A program made the translations under genes and the position numbers. The notes under the pieces are model-generated. The model was not told the origin of the DNA and did no database searches. It worked only from the letters and a program-made list of their open reading frames with translations. Below are positions 26,057-35,246 of a stretch of 64,000 nucleotides of DNA, piece by piece (the first letter of the stretch is position 1; each line of letters starts with the position of its first letter). The stretch is from NCBI RefSeq assembly GCF_900111405.1, contig NZ_FOHJ01000003.1:248001-312000 (forward strand), written 5' to 3'. Source of the DNA: Salinibacillus kushneri. Lineage in GTDB: Bacteria; Bacillota; Bacilli; Bacillales; Alkalibacillaceae.

Positions 26057-28177
26057 TTACTTATTTTTATTCTTCTTTCCGTTATTTTTCTTAAACTTCA
26101 CTTCATATTCAAATTCTACAGAGTCTAATATGTCTTGTGGAGCAGCATAATACGTATGCATGTAGTTTTCTCCTTTTTTAAACAGCTGACGAAGCTTAAG
26201 TGCATTTTCTTCTGTTACATTGAAAGGATCTACGTGGATTACCTTGTAATTCCCGTTTTCCTTTTTATTAATAAAGCTTACACCGTATTCAACATAATCC
26301 TGTCGAACCTCACTCATGGATTGTACACCTTCCAGACTGGAACCATCATAGGAAAGTCCGATTTCAGGAATTTCAATATTATCTACGTACCAGCCTGTAT
26401 TATTCGTGCCCCAATCTGTTAGATAACGGAAAGATAAAAGAATCTCTTCACCTGCGTATTCACTTAGGTCAAAGGTTTCTGTCTGCCAGTTCTCATATGT
26501 GCCAGTGAATCCCGGTACATTTTCTTTTATTTTAGGATAACCTTCTTCTACTACGTCAGAGCGGGTATTTCCATTTTCCAGGGAGGTCCATGTTTGTCCA
26601 TCATCAGTAGAAACCTGAACCACTCCGAAATCCCATTGTTCTTCAATGTCGATATAATTATCAAAGGTTAAGGTGGCTTCAGATACATTACTTAAATCAG
26701 CTTCGAAAATCATGTTGTTGTCGGCTTCATCGCCTTCATTACCCCAATAAACCTGATTATCAGAGCCTAGTGGGTCCTGAACTGTTTGCCATTTGGTTTC
26801 AAAAAAGTCCTGACCAGAAAATTCAATGGTATCAATTTTTTGGTCAAAGTCCAGTTTCTTGTAGTCTCCTCCCCAGGCAGGGACCCCTTCTTTTTCATAA
26901 GTTTTTGCAGCTTCAAGATCCACGGTTTTCCCACGTGGTTCCTCCTGTCCATCCACAGGAATATCTCTTAAATCTATATTTTCAAAGCCGTAAATTCCGC
27001 CTTTACGCTTATCGTCATCGAGTAATAAAGCTGATGAGAAGCGTTTATAAACATCCTGGAAGTCCATATTAATACCATTGTTTTCAAGGGCTTCGTTATA
27101 GCTGTCGATACTGTTCGTAGGGTTCGTGGCAACTTCACGAATAAATTCCTGTCCAAATTGCTCATAGTTATAAAGGTTCCATAACTGAACGAGTGCATAG
27201 TCAGCAATCGTTTCTGGACCAGTGTCTGCACTATACCACTCATCCCAGGCTGTTAAGGAGTTTTCCGGATGATCGAGTAAGAAGTTAATCGATCCCGTAT
27301 CTAAACCATAACCACCAAGGAATTCAGCGAAGGTTGACATTCCTTCGTTTACCCAGGTTGTTTCATCCCCATCATTATCATCGTGAATGAGGTGCTGCAT
27401 TTCATGGATGGTCGTACCATAGAAGGTGCCTTCCAGACGTTCCTCCCAATTGTTGGTATCAATGGTGATGATGTTACGGTCTATATACGTTTCGAGTGTT
27501 CCCCAATAAAATCCGGCTACGAAGAAAGGATAAGTAGGATCGTAGTAGTTTTCATCCTTTACGTTGTCGACAAGCATAATCACTTTGTCGCCCTCACCTT
27601 CGTAATAACCTTCTGGAACAACTCCCATATCTTCAAGAGCTGCATTGGTACCATCATGACTGTCAGGAGTGCCGAAAAATTCGGTATCAGTTGGATAAAT
27701 ATTATTATCAAATTCATCCCGAAGCTTGTCTACTTGTTCTTGTGTAACCACATGATCAGGGCGGTCATCCGGGAAAGAAAGGTCGTTAGCTACCCAAATT
27801 TCAACATGTTCACCTTCACTTCTAAGGGTAAATTCTTTAAAACCAAGCTCATAATCTAAAAATTGTTTTGTACCACCATTATAAGTGAAGTTACTATCTG
27901 AGGAGCTTTCTTCTTGTTCAGATTCGTCCTCATTAAAATGAACATCTTCGGCATTTTCTTTAATTTTCTCTTTTGCCTCTTTTTGGAACTCTTCATCATT
28001 GTCAAGCCTTTTTAAGTGTCCATCCACATCAACTCGATCCGTATACTTTTCCGTATCAAAATTCTGATACTTAGATGCCACTTTTGAATCAGATGTGGTT
28101 TTTGCTGATGCAGTTGGCGCAACTAATCCGAGCATAAGTGCCCCAATGGATAATAAAGATACAAATTTTTTCTTCAT
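26057..28177 (-). CDS. Secreted zinc metalloprotease with immune-inhibitor-A-like C-terminal domain
   Basis: 706 residues behind AGGAGGAAAC. A signal peptide ends near APTASAK, followed by a ~100-residue acidic propeptide. The zinc site is TTIHEMQHLIHDD (HExxH) with a third ligand Glu likely in WVNEGMSTFAEFLGG, which is a gluzincin spacing rather than the HEYGH of classical InhA. Residues ~430-640 contain VYWGNEGDEADNNMIFEADL and NNTGWYVDNIEI, the jelly-roll (choice-of-anchor J/MAM-like) module seen in M6 proteases. The acidic composition fits a salt-adapted exoprotein. It probably degrades extracellular protein for nutrition. Confidence 0.82.
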   Translation of the reverse strand: MKKKFVSLLSIGALMLGLVAPTASAKTTSDSKVASKYQNFDTEKYTDRVDVDGHLKRLDNDEEFQKEAKEKIKENAEDVHFNEDESEQEESSSDSNFTYNGGTKQFLDYELGFKEFTLRSEGEHVEIWVANDLSFPDDRPDHVVTQEQVDKLRDEFDNNIYPTDTEFFGTPDSHDGTNAALEDMGVVPEGYYEGEGDKVIMLVDNVKDENYYDPTYPFFVAGFYWGTLETYIDRNIITIDTNNWEERLEGTFYGTTIHEMQHLIHDDNDGDETTWVNEGMSTFAEFLGGYGLDTGSINFLLDHPENSLTAWDEWYSADTGPETIADYALVQLWNLYNYEQFGQEFIREVATNPTNSIDSYNEALENNGINMDFQDVYKRFSSALLLDDDKRKGGIYGFENIDLRDIPVDGQEEPRGKTVDLEAAKTYEKEGVPAWGGDYKKLDFDQKIDTIEFSGQDFFETKWQTVQDPLGSDNQVYWGNEGDEADNNMIFEADLSNVSEATLTFDNYIDIEEQWDFGVVQVSTDDGQTWTSLENGNTRSDVVEEGYPKIKENVPGFTGTYENWQTETFDLSEYAGEEILLSFRYLTDWGTNNTGWYVDNIEIPEIGLSYDGSSLEGVQSMSEVRQDYVEYGVSFINKKENGNYKVIHVDPFNVTEENALKLRQLFKKGENYMHTYYAAPQDILDSVEFEYEVKFKKNNGKKNKNK

Positions 28178-28496
28178 CCAGTTTCCTCCTATTAATCTAT
28201 TATTGTAAAAATATTAAAACTATTACATATTCTATCATTTCAAATTTTCTAAACATTTTGAATGGTAAAATCATCCTATCTTCACGACGCGTTTCGAATG
28301 AAGAAACCATATAAATAGGTAAAAAGACTCCTTCTGTCAACAAAATATAAGAAAAATGAACTGTTTTCGAAAAAGACGGACAGAAAAACCAAATGTTTCT
28401 AAACTAAATCACAAATATTATGAATATTTTTATCAACAAATAGGAAAAAACATAGTATAATGGAAGAAGATGGGTATTTTTGTAAGGGGGAGGAGC

Positions 28497-28646
28497 ATGA
28501 ATACCATAATCAATTTCCGTTTTCTTGTTGAAGAGTTCGAGAGGGAGTTAAATCGCGAACTTAAGCAGCAAGAAAAGGATTTCCTTTTTTGGGTGTTTTT
28601 AAAGCACTTGAAGGAAAATGATGATGATAAGTATCAAGTAAATTAG
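28497..28646 (+). CDS. Small conserved-looking protein, 49 residues, unknown
   Basis: The ATG at 28497 is preceded by GGGGGAGGAG, one of the best ribosome sites in the window, by TATAAT about 40 nt upstream, and followed by a proper terminator 11 nt after the TAG. The peptide begins MNTIINFRFLVEEFERELNR and is amphipathic and charged, ending in DDDKYQVN. No family recognised. Complete expression signals make it a real gene despite its length. The 318 bp upstream, back to the protease start, hold only promoter-like AT-rich sequence. Confidence 0.72.
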   Translation: MNTIINFRFLVEEFERELNRELKQQEKDFLFWVFLKHLKENDDDKYQVN

Positions 28647-28657
28647 AATTTTACGGT

Positions 28658-28689
28658 GCACCTTGTTTAAATGCAAGGTGCCTTTTTTT
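28658..28689 (+). terminator. Terminator of the 49-residue gene
   Basis: GCACCTTG/CAAGGTGC stem with an 8-nt loop and seven T. Confidence 0.85.
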
Positions 28690-28835
28690 GCTTTTTAAGT
28701 TAGTGTCGAAATGGTTTTGTATCACACGCACAAGATGGTTATTTCCTCCTAAAGCCTTTCGTTACACATTCTTTGTATAACTGAATGATAAACTCATAAC
28801 CTAACAAGGGACGATGTTTTGCTATAGAAAGGAAA

Positions 28836-30239
28836 ATGAGTATGGAATGGTTAGCGGTTTTGCCTTTTATAGTTGTGATTATATTTGCGATTTGGACAAA
28901 ACAAGTGGTTCCGAGCTTGTTTTTAGGTGTGTTAACAGCAGGTTATCTTTCGGAGCCCCATTGGTTAAATGGGTTAACAGAGACTCTTAAATTTGTAATT
29001 GAAAGTCTAACCGATCCAAATAATTTGAAAATCATTATCTTTTTATATCTTTTTTCAGCATTAGTTGGCGTGATGAAGATGTCCGGTGGCATTAAGGGTT
29101 TTGTAAAGACAGCCTCTAATATAGTAAAAGGGAAAAAAAGTGCGATTTTCATGACATGGGCATCTGCCCTGGGTACCTTTAGTGCCCCGAGCTTTCGTAT
29201 TGTCACCATTGCTCCGGTGATGAAGGCGATGCGCAAGAAAATGAAGATGACCAAGAAGGAACTGGGATTCATCATTGAAACGACAGCTTCCCCTTTAATA
29301 GTATTAATCCCGGTAGCAACAGCCTTTGTCGGATATATGACCTCGGTAATTGAACTCTCTATTCATTCGTCTGATATACAGGAGGATGCATATAGTTTAT
29401 TTTTAAATAGTATTCCGTTTAACTTTTTTGCATTTGCGATGCTTGCGACTGGTGTTTATTTTGCTTTTTTTCACAATACAGAAAAGCCGGTTGAAGTGAA
29501 TGAAGACAAGAGCCAGCATGACGATTGGGTTGATTGTCATCCGGCAGTAGCAAAAGACCTTCCAGCGAAGCCTTTGAATCTTATTTTGCCGTTAATCAGT
29601 ATCATTTTTTCTACGTTCTTTTTTATGTACATGCTTGGAATAGAAAGTGGATCGAGGGGGCTTGAGGTCTTATTGGAGGCCAATGTCCTTGATGCAATGG
29701 TGTTAGGTTTGTTATTTACCATTGTATGGCTGTTTCTTCTTTTATTAAAGGATTTTAAAATAAAGACGATAATGCAAAATTTCATTGATGGCGGAAACGA
29801 TATGATGAATGTTATTGTCTTACTTACGCTAGTCTGGGCGTTAAGTGTTGGATCTGAAGCATTGAACTTTGCTGATATTGTATCCTCCTCCTTATCTTGG
29901 ATTCCGCCCTCCCTTGTTGGGGGACTCCTATTTGTTGTAGGCTGTGGCCTTTCTTATTTTATTGGATCCTCATGGGGGACATGGGGAATATTAATGCCTG
30001 TAGGAGTATCACTTGCCCAGGTGTCGGGTACGGATTTAGCCTTTGTTATTGGAGCTGTTTTTGCCAGTGGGACATTCGGTGCCTTTGCCTCCCCCTTAAG
30101 TGATGACACCAATACGACTTCAGGAATATTGGACTTAAATCCAATGCAGTATGCCAAATTTAAATTAAAGCCAGCCTTAATTGCCGCGGGTGTTGCAGCC
30201 GTTTTATTTTTTGTCGTTCCGTTTGTATTTAATCTGTAA
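28836..30239 (+). CDS. NhaC-superfamily transporter 1
   Basis: 467 residues, about eleven helices, behind GAAAGGAAA. GTFSAPSFRIVTIAPVMKA, IIETTASPLIVLIPVATAFVG, FIGSSWGTWGILMPVGVS and FASPLSDDTNTTSGI are the Na+/H+ antiporter NhaC-type blocks. The superfamily includes cation and amino- or organic-acid exchangers (MleN, and LysW, predicted as a lysine transporter by comparative genomics). Its position at the head of the lysine-degradation cluster suggests uptake of lysine or export of a by-product; substrate unproven. Confidence 0.82.
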   Translation: MSMEWLAVLPFIVVIIFAIWTKQVVPSLFLGVLTAGYLSEPHWLNGLTETLKFVIESLTDPNNLKIIIFLYLFSALVGVMKMSGGIKGFVKTASNIVKGKKSAIFMTWASALGTFSAPSFRIVTIAPVMKAMRKKMKMTKKELGFIIETTASPLIVLIPVATAFVGYMTSVIELSIHSSDIQEDAYSLFLNSIPFNFFAFAMLATGVYFAFFHNTEKPVEVNEDKSQHDDWVDCHPAVAKDLPAKPLNLILPLISIIFSTFFFMYMLGIESGSRGLEVLLEANVLDAMVLGLLFTIVWLFLLLLKDFKIKTIMQNFIDGGNDMMNVIVLLTLVWALSVGSEALNFADIVSSSLSWIPPSLVGGLLFVVGCGLSYFIGSSWGTWGILMPVGVSLAQVSGTDLAFVIGAVFASGTFGAFASPLSDDTNTTSGILDLNPMQYAKFKLKPALIAAGVAAVLFFVVPFVFNL

Positions 30240-30377
30240 ATATCGATCTGGAAGAAGTTTTGGACAAAACGATTAACTCAGGAGAACAACAATGAACTCA
30301 TTTTAGCGGAGGAAATGTGTAGACTCCTCATAAAAAAATGTTAGCACATTTTTCTTATGCAATGTAAAGTCATGAAA

Positions 30378-30518
30378 GCTTTCCTTGTCTTGCGGGGGAA
30401 GGTATAGGTGAGCCCCCACAATGCGACAGCAAGGGGAGCTTATCGCTCCACCTGTGGAAAGTGTAGGGTATTGGAACAGCGGCGTGAAATGGCAACAAAT
30501 ATTGTGAAACCAGTCTTA
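30378..30518 (+). repeat. Degraded palindromic repeat, family B, copy 3
   Basis: It contains TATAGGTGAGCCCCCACA, GTGGAAAGTGTAGGGTATT and a terminal GAAACCAGTCTT in the same order as the copy at 47005. The preceding stretch 30310-30335 has AGCGGAGGAAATGTGTAGACT, a remnant resembling family A. This repeat makes up much of the 460-bp gap between the two NhaC genes; the rest (30519-30699) is AT-rich leader. Confidence 0.55.
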
Positions 30519-30699
30519 GGTAAACTGCATATTTTTCCTCTATCTGCAATAATTTTACCATGAATTTTTCCAAGTAAGCAGGATTAGCCCATTAATATAT
30601 AGAATAGTTAGAATAATTTGAAAATATAATCTTAAAGGGGTGGATATTTTCGTTGATGAGGTTTTTTACATTTCGTAAAGTAAAAATTTGGAGGGATGA

Positions 30700-32286
30700 A
30701 TGATGGAGGAAACGGTTTTTTCCCTGATACCTCCGATTATTGCCATTGTAATGGTGTTATTGACGAGAAAAGTCTTACTTTCACTGGGAATTGGGATTCT
30801 TTCAGCTGGAATTATCCTGGCAAACTTTGACTTCTTAGGAACATTGGCAGTAATTTGGGAATCATTTAAAGGGGTATTTGTGGATGGTGGATCCTTAAAT
30901 ACGTGGAACGTTTACATTTTACTTTTTATTTTAATGTTGGGTATTTTAACCGCTTTTGTGAATATGATGGGAGGTTCACAGGCGTTCGGTGCCTGGATGA
31001 TTCGTCGTGTGAAGACAAGGGTTGGCGCACAAATTATGACGATGATTTTTGGGGTTATTATCTTTATTGATGACTATTTTAATAGTTTAACGGTTGGGCA
31101 GGTTTCCCGCCCAATGGCAGATCGGCACAACATTTCCCGTGCTAAGCTTTCCTATATTATTGACTCAACTGCAGCACCTGTTTGTGTTGTTTCACCTGTT
31201 TCCAGCTGGGGAGCATATATTATTGGAATTTTAGGTACGGTTTTAGCCGCAGAGGGATTGACGGAAATCAGTGCTTTCAGTGCATTTATGCAAATGATTC
31301 CGATGAATTTATATGTATGGGCTGCTTTAGGTGTCGTATTGATTATTGCACTGCGTAAAGCCGATTTTGGTCCAATGAGAAGACACGAAGAACGAGCCGT
31401 TCAATTTGGAGAAGTCATAAATCCGGAATTTAAAGACCAAATCGATACGGATAGTAAGCTCCCCTCAAGTGAGAAGGGAAGAGTTCGTGATTTAATGTTG
31501 CCGATATTTATTTTGTTCGTTGCGACTGTAGGAGCGATGGTCTGGACAGGGTACAGAGCAACAGAAGAGGCTTTGTCGCTCATAAATATCTTCGGAAATG
31601 CAGATGTTACTTTATCGCTTATCATTGGTGGTGCAAGTGGATTGATTGTCACGTTTGTTCTTTTCTTCGTGCAACAATCAAGACACAGGGAATTGAATCG
31701 TGCTCATTATTGGCTGGGATTAAAAGAGGGTACAAAATCAATGCTTTCAAGTATCCTTATTTTGATTTTGGCCTGGTCGATTGTGACGTTGATTGATCAG
31801 TTAGGCACAGGCACATATTTAGCAGGACTAGTGGAAGGGGCTCAATTAAACGCAGCCTTTTTACCAGGAATCCTTTTTGTTATTGCAGGCTTTATTGCCT
31901 TTTCAACAGGAACTTCATGGGGATCTTTTGGAATTTTACTGCCTATTGCCGGCCAAATTGCTTCTGCCACGGATATTACTCTCCTTTTACCAATGCTCGC
32001 TGCTGTTTTAGCAGGATCTGTTTTTGGTGATCATTGCTCACCGATTTCCGACACTACTATTCTATCGGCTACAGGTTCAAGCTGTCATCACATTGATCAC
32101 GTGCTTACCCAGCTTCCATATGCGCTGACAGCGGCAGTTATTACGGTGATTGGCTACATTATTTTTGGTTTAACCAACAACACATGGATGGGGCTAGGTA
32201 TGGTCGCTATCAGCCTGCTTGTCTTTTATTTCTTTCTGCAAAAGCCTAAGGATGTTACAGTTAATGAGGAGGCTGCTGTGGACTGA
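30700..32286 (+). CDS. NhaC-superfamily transporter 2
   Basis: 528 residues, about twelve helices, behind TTTGGAGGGATGA (second ATG at 30703 has better spacing). FGVIIFIDDYFNSLTVGQV, YIIDSTAAPVCVVSPVSSWGAY, FIAFSTGTSWGSFGILLPIAG and VFGDHCSPISDTTILSATGS are strongly conserved in this NhaC branch. It is only distantly similar to transporter 1, so the pair is not a recent duplication. The aminotransferase gene follows after 94 nt, which makes this the more likely lysine (or aminoadipate) carrier of the cluster. Confidence 0.85.
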   Translation: MMEETVFSLIPPIIAIVMVLLTRKVLLSLGIGILSAGIILANFDFLGTLAVIWESFKGVFVDGGSLNTWNVYILLFILMLGILTAFVNMMGGSQAFGAWMIRRVKTRVGAQIMTMIFGVIIFIDDYFNSLTVGQVSRPMADRHNISRAKLSYIIDSTAAPVCVVSPVSSWGAYIIGILGTVLAAEGLTEISAFSAFMQMIPMNLYVWAALGVVLIIALRKADFGPMRRHEERAVQFGEVINPEFKDQIDTDSKLPSSEKGRVRDLMLPIFILFVATVGAMVWTGYRATEEALSLINIFGNADVTLSLIIGGASGLIVTFVLFFVQQSRHRELNRAHYWLGLKEGTKSMLSSILILILAWSIVTLIDQLGTGTYLAGLVEGAQLNAAFLPGILFVIAGFIAFSTGTSWGSFGILLPIAGQIASATDITLLLPMLAAVLAGSVFGDHCSPISDTTILSATGSSCHHIDHVLTQLPYALTAAVITVIGYIIFGLTNNTWMGLGMVAISLLVFYFFLQKPKDVTVNEEAAVD

Positions 32287-32380
32287 CAGCTGACATGGTA
32301 CAGGTGCTGATATTCACCGTTTTAGCCATTCATATTACATTTTCTGTTGTCATATATTTGAAGGGGAAGGAGGAAGAAGC

Positions 32381-33553
32381 ATGGAATATGTCTCGGAAAA
32401 ACTCAAAACATTACCTCCCTATTTATTTTCTCAAATTCAAAAAAAGAAAAAACAGCTGGAGAATGAAGGAATGGACATCATTGATTTAGGAATAGGCGCA
32501 CCGGACTTACCAACACCCAAGTTTATTATTGATTGTTTAGTCAGGGAGGTTCAAAAGCCTGAAAATCATCGCTATTCCCCTTATGCTGGCAGCGAGGATT
32601 TTCGGCAGGCGGTTGCCCATTTTTATCAAAAGCAGTATGGAGTTATGCTTGATCCTGACCGGGAAGTCCTTCCATTAATCGGTTCAAAAGAAGGGATTGC
32701 TCATTTCATTTCTGCTGTCATTAACCCTGGTGAGAAAGTGTTAGTACCTAATCCAGGATATCCTGTTTACCGTTCTGCAGTGCATCTTGCTGGTGGGAAA
32801 ATAGAGAATTTAAATTTACTAGCTGAGGAAAACTATGAACCTGAGTTTGCAAGACTATCAGAAGAAGGCGTAAGAGAAGTTAAACTAATGCTCCTCAATT
32901 ACCCGAGTAATCCTACAGCAGCAACAGCTAACGAAAAAACATTTATGAAAGCGATTACATTCGCGGAACAGAATCAAATCCCCATTGCACATGACGCAGC
33001 TTACGGCCTAACTACCTTTGAGGGCTATCAAGCGCCAAGTATATTACAGATTTCCGAAGCGAAGGAATACGCTGTTGAATTTGGCTCTTTGTCCAAGAGT
33101 TTTAATATGACAGGCTGGCGTATTGGTTACGTAGTCGGCAATCAAGATTTGATAAAAGCTTTATCCACATATAAAAGCAATGTGGATACGAGTCAATTTT
33201 TACCCATTCAAATAGCAGCAGCAACCGCCTTAAACAGTGATTTGTCTGTTGTTTCAAATCATAACGCCATTTATCAAAAAAGAAGAAACAAACTGCTAGA
33301 AGCACTACGTTTGATTGGTATTCATGCTTCAAAACCTCTTGGAACCTTTTTTATTTGGTCACCTGTTCCTCGTGGCTATTCCTCGATGGCGTTTGCTGAT
33401 CGTCTATTAACTGAATTGGGGGTCATCGTAACACCGGGTATTGCGTTTGGACCTGCTGGTGAAGGGTATTTCCGAGTTTCTTTATCCGTACCGAATGAAC
33501 GTTTAGATGAGGCCGTAGCAAGGATTAAGCAATTACAAATGGGAGGTGGGTAG
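32381..33553 (+). CDS. PLP aminotransferase class I, candidate 2-aminoadipate aminotransferase
   Basis: 390 residues behind AAGGAGGAAG. Fold type I landmarks: DLGIGAPDLPTP, PNPGYPVYRSAV, LNYPSNPTAAT (Asn), HDAAYGLT (Asp/Tyr) and GSLSKSFNMTGWRIGYV with the PLP lysine, then the substrate Arg in YFRVSLS. It is closest in appearance to LL-diaminopimelate/aspartate-type enzymes. In this operon the expected reaction is 2-aminoadipate plus 2-oxoglutarate to 2-oxoadipate plus glutamate; this is inference from neighbours. Confidence 0.85.
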   Translation: MEYVSEKLKTLPPYLFSQIQKKKKQLENEGMDIIDLGIGAPDLPTPKFIIDCLVREVQKPENHRYSPYAGSEDFRQAVAHFYQKQYGVMLDPDREVLPLIGSKEGIAHFISAVINPGEKVLVPNPGYPVYRSAVHLAGGKIENLNLLAEENYEPEFARLSEEGVREVKLMLLNYPSNPTAATANEKTFMKAITFAEQNQIPIAHDAAYGLTTFEGYQAPSILQISEAKEYAVEFGSLSKSFNMTGWRIGYVVGNQDLIKALSTYKSNVDTSQFLPIQIAAATALNSDLSVVSNHNAIYQKRRNKLLEALRLIGIHASKPLGTFFIWSPVPRGYSSMAFADRLLTELGVIVTPGIAFGPAGEGYFRVSLSVPNERLDEAVARIKQLQMGGG

Positions 33554-33555
33554 AA

Positions 33556-35223
33556 GTGGATTACGTGAATGCCTCCCCGCAACTATTAACTGGGGCTGAG
33601 GGAATTATTAGGTGTTTAAAGATAGAGGAGATTACTAACGTTTTTTGTGTACCTGGAGAGAGCTATCTTCCTTTATTAAATGCCATTTACGAGTCGGATA
33701 TTGACTTGTATTCAACCAGACATGAAGGGGGTGCATCCTTCATGGCAGAGGGTCATGCAAAGGCAACAGGTAAGCCTGGTGTTGTGATGGCAACGAGAGG
33801 AGTAGGGGCATCCAATTTATCAATCGGTGTGCATACAGCCTATCAGGATTCCACCCCTATGGTTGTATTCATCGGTCAAGTGGCAAGGGATGTCCGGAAG
33901 CGGGAAGGATTTCAGGAAGTAGGTCTTGAGGGGATGTTTAGCGAAACAGCGAAATGGGCGGTAGAGATTAACGACGCAAAACGGGTGCCGGAGATCGTAC
34001 AGCGTGCTTTTCGAGTAGCCCAAACAGGAAGACCTGGCCCCGTTATAATCTCATTACCAGAGGATGTGCTAAAAGAATCGGCTGAGATGAGCTTTGGTCC
34101 AAAAGTAGTAAAACCGAAGCCGAAGCCAGCTGATGACGAGCTTAAAGAAATAGAGAGGGCTTTAAAGGGGGCCAAACGACCGCTTGTCATTGCTGGTGGA
34201 GGGGTGAAAAATGGTGAGGCAGAGAATCTTCTCTTATCTTTTGTCGAATATGCGAGATTACCAGTAGTGACTTCTTTTCGAAGACATGATGTATTTCCCC
34301 ATCAGCATAAATTATTTATGGGACATTTGGGGCTTGGTACACACCCGGAAATCAAAAAGACGTTGCAAGAAGCCGATGTCCTCCTTGTTCTGGGATCAAG
34401 ATTATCAGAAGTGACGACGCAAAATTATGTTTATCCGCAGCCTCATCAACGTCTGATACACATCGATATGGATGAAGCGATTCTTGGAAAGGTTTTTGCA
34501 CCGGAAATAGCTGTTGTAGCCGATGTGAAGGAGGCCTTAAACAGTCTCCATTCTATAAAGGTGAATGGGACTTGGGAAGAGTGGGGGAATGAGCGTCGCC
34601 AAGCCTATGAACGGATTTCACAAATTAACCAATCTGGTAACCAGACGATTTATCATCAGGTATTTTCCACCCTTATAAAAAATGCACCTAAGGATGTCAT
34701 CATAACTAATGATGCTGGCAATTTTGCCGGCTGGCTCCATGCTTATTACCCCTTTCAACAAAAAAATACTTATATTGGACCAACATCAGGAGCCATGGGG
34801 TATGGTATGCCTGCAGCCTTAGGGGCTAAGCTGGCCCATCCAGACCGAACCGTGATCTCACTTTCAGGAGACGGAGGATTTATGATGACCATGCAGGAGA
34901 TTGAAACGGCGGTACGGTACCAAATTCCGATTATTGCATTGGTCTTTAACAATCAGATGTACGGAACCATACGCATGCATCAGGAAATCCATCATCCTGA
35001 GAGAGTGATGGGTACGTCATTAACAGATGTCAATTTTGCTGGAATAGCCAAATCAATGGGAGCTCAGGGTATAGAGGTAAAGGACGGTTTAGCGTTTCAA
35101 ACAGCCTTGTCTAAGGCATTTGACTTAATGAAGCCCGTGGTCATCGATATTAAGTGTGAGCCTGAGTATATTTCGGTGGGAAAAACCATTCAGAGTATTC
35201 GTCAGCAATCATTCGATTCATAA
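33556..35223 (+). CDS. ThDP-dependent enzyme of the acetolactate synthase family, candidate 2-oxoadipate decarboxylase
   Basis: 555 residues from a GTG 2 nt after the aminotransferase stop, with GGGAGGTGGG upstream. FCVPGESYLPLLNA and YSTRHEGGASFMAEG carry the ThDP-activating Glu. The central DHS-like NAD/FAD-type domain has PLVIAGGGVKNG, and the C-terminal ThDP motif is SGDGGFMMTMQEIETAVRYQ ending in FNNQMYG. No regulatory small subunit gene is nearby, so valine synthesis is unlikely. Among lysine genes it fits non-oxidative decarboxylation of 2-oxoadipate to glutarate semialdehyde. Confidence 0.8.
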   Translation: MDYVNASPQLLTGAEGIIRCLKIEEITNVFCVPGESYLPLLNAIYESDIDLYSTRHEGGASFMAEGHAKATGKPGVVMATRGVGASNLSIGVHTAYQDSTPMVVFIGQVARDVRKREGFQEVGLEGMFSETAKWAVEINDAKRVPEIVQRAFRVAQTGRPGPVIISLPEDVLKESAEMSFGPKVVKPKPKPADDELKEIERALKGAKRPLVIAGGGVKNGEAENLLLSFVEYARLPVVTSFRRHDVFPHQHKLFMGHLGLGTHPEIKKTLQEADVLLVLGSRLSEVTTQNYVYPQPHQRLIHIDMDEAILGKVFAPEIAVVADVKEALNSLHSIKVNGTWEEWGNERRQAYERISQINQSGNQTIYHQVFSTLIKNAPKDVIITNDAGNFAGWLHAYYPFQQKNTYIGPTSGAMGYGMPAALGAKLAHPDRTVISLSGDGGFMMTMQEIETAVRYQIPIIALVFNNQMYGTIRMHQEIHHPERVMGTSLTDVNFAGIAKSMGAQGIEVKDGLAFQTALSKAFDLMKPVVIDIKCEPEYISVGKTIQSIRQQSFDS

Positions 35224-35246
35224 CGAATAAAAAGGAGGAGGATTTT

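Noticed and set aside
28646-28836. Possible lysine riboswitch before NhaC transporter 1 or 2
   Set aside because: No AGAGGNGC...AGTA-type core or five-helix order was found in either leader (also checked 30519-30699).
32295-32489. Small ORF with an N-terminal hydrophobic helix (MVQVLIFTVLAIHITFSVVI) after NhaC transporter 2
   Set aside because: It could be a small transporter subunit, but it lacks a ribosome site at the right distance and more than half of it overlaps the aminotransferase in another frame.
33556-35223. Annotation as biosynthetic acetolactate synthase
   Set aside because: No ilvN/ilvC neighbours and a lysine-catabolic operon context; left as a ThDP enzyme with a proposed role.
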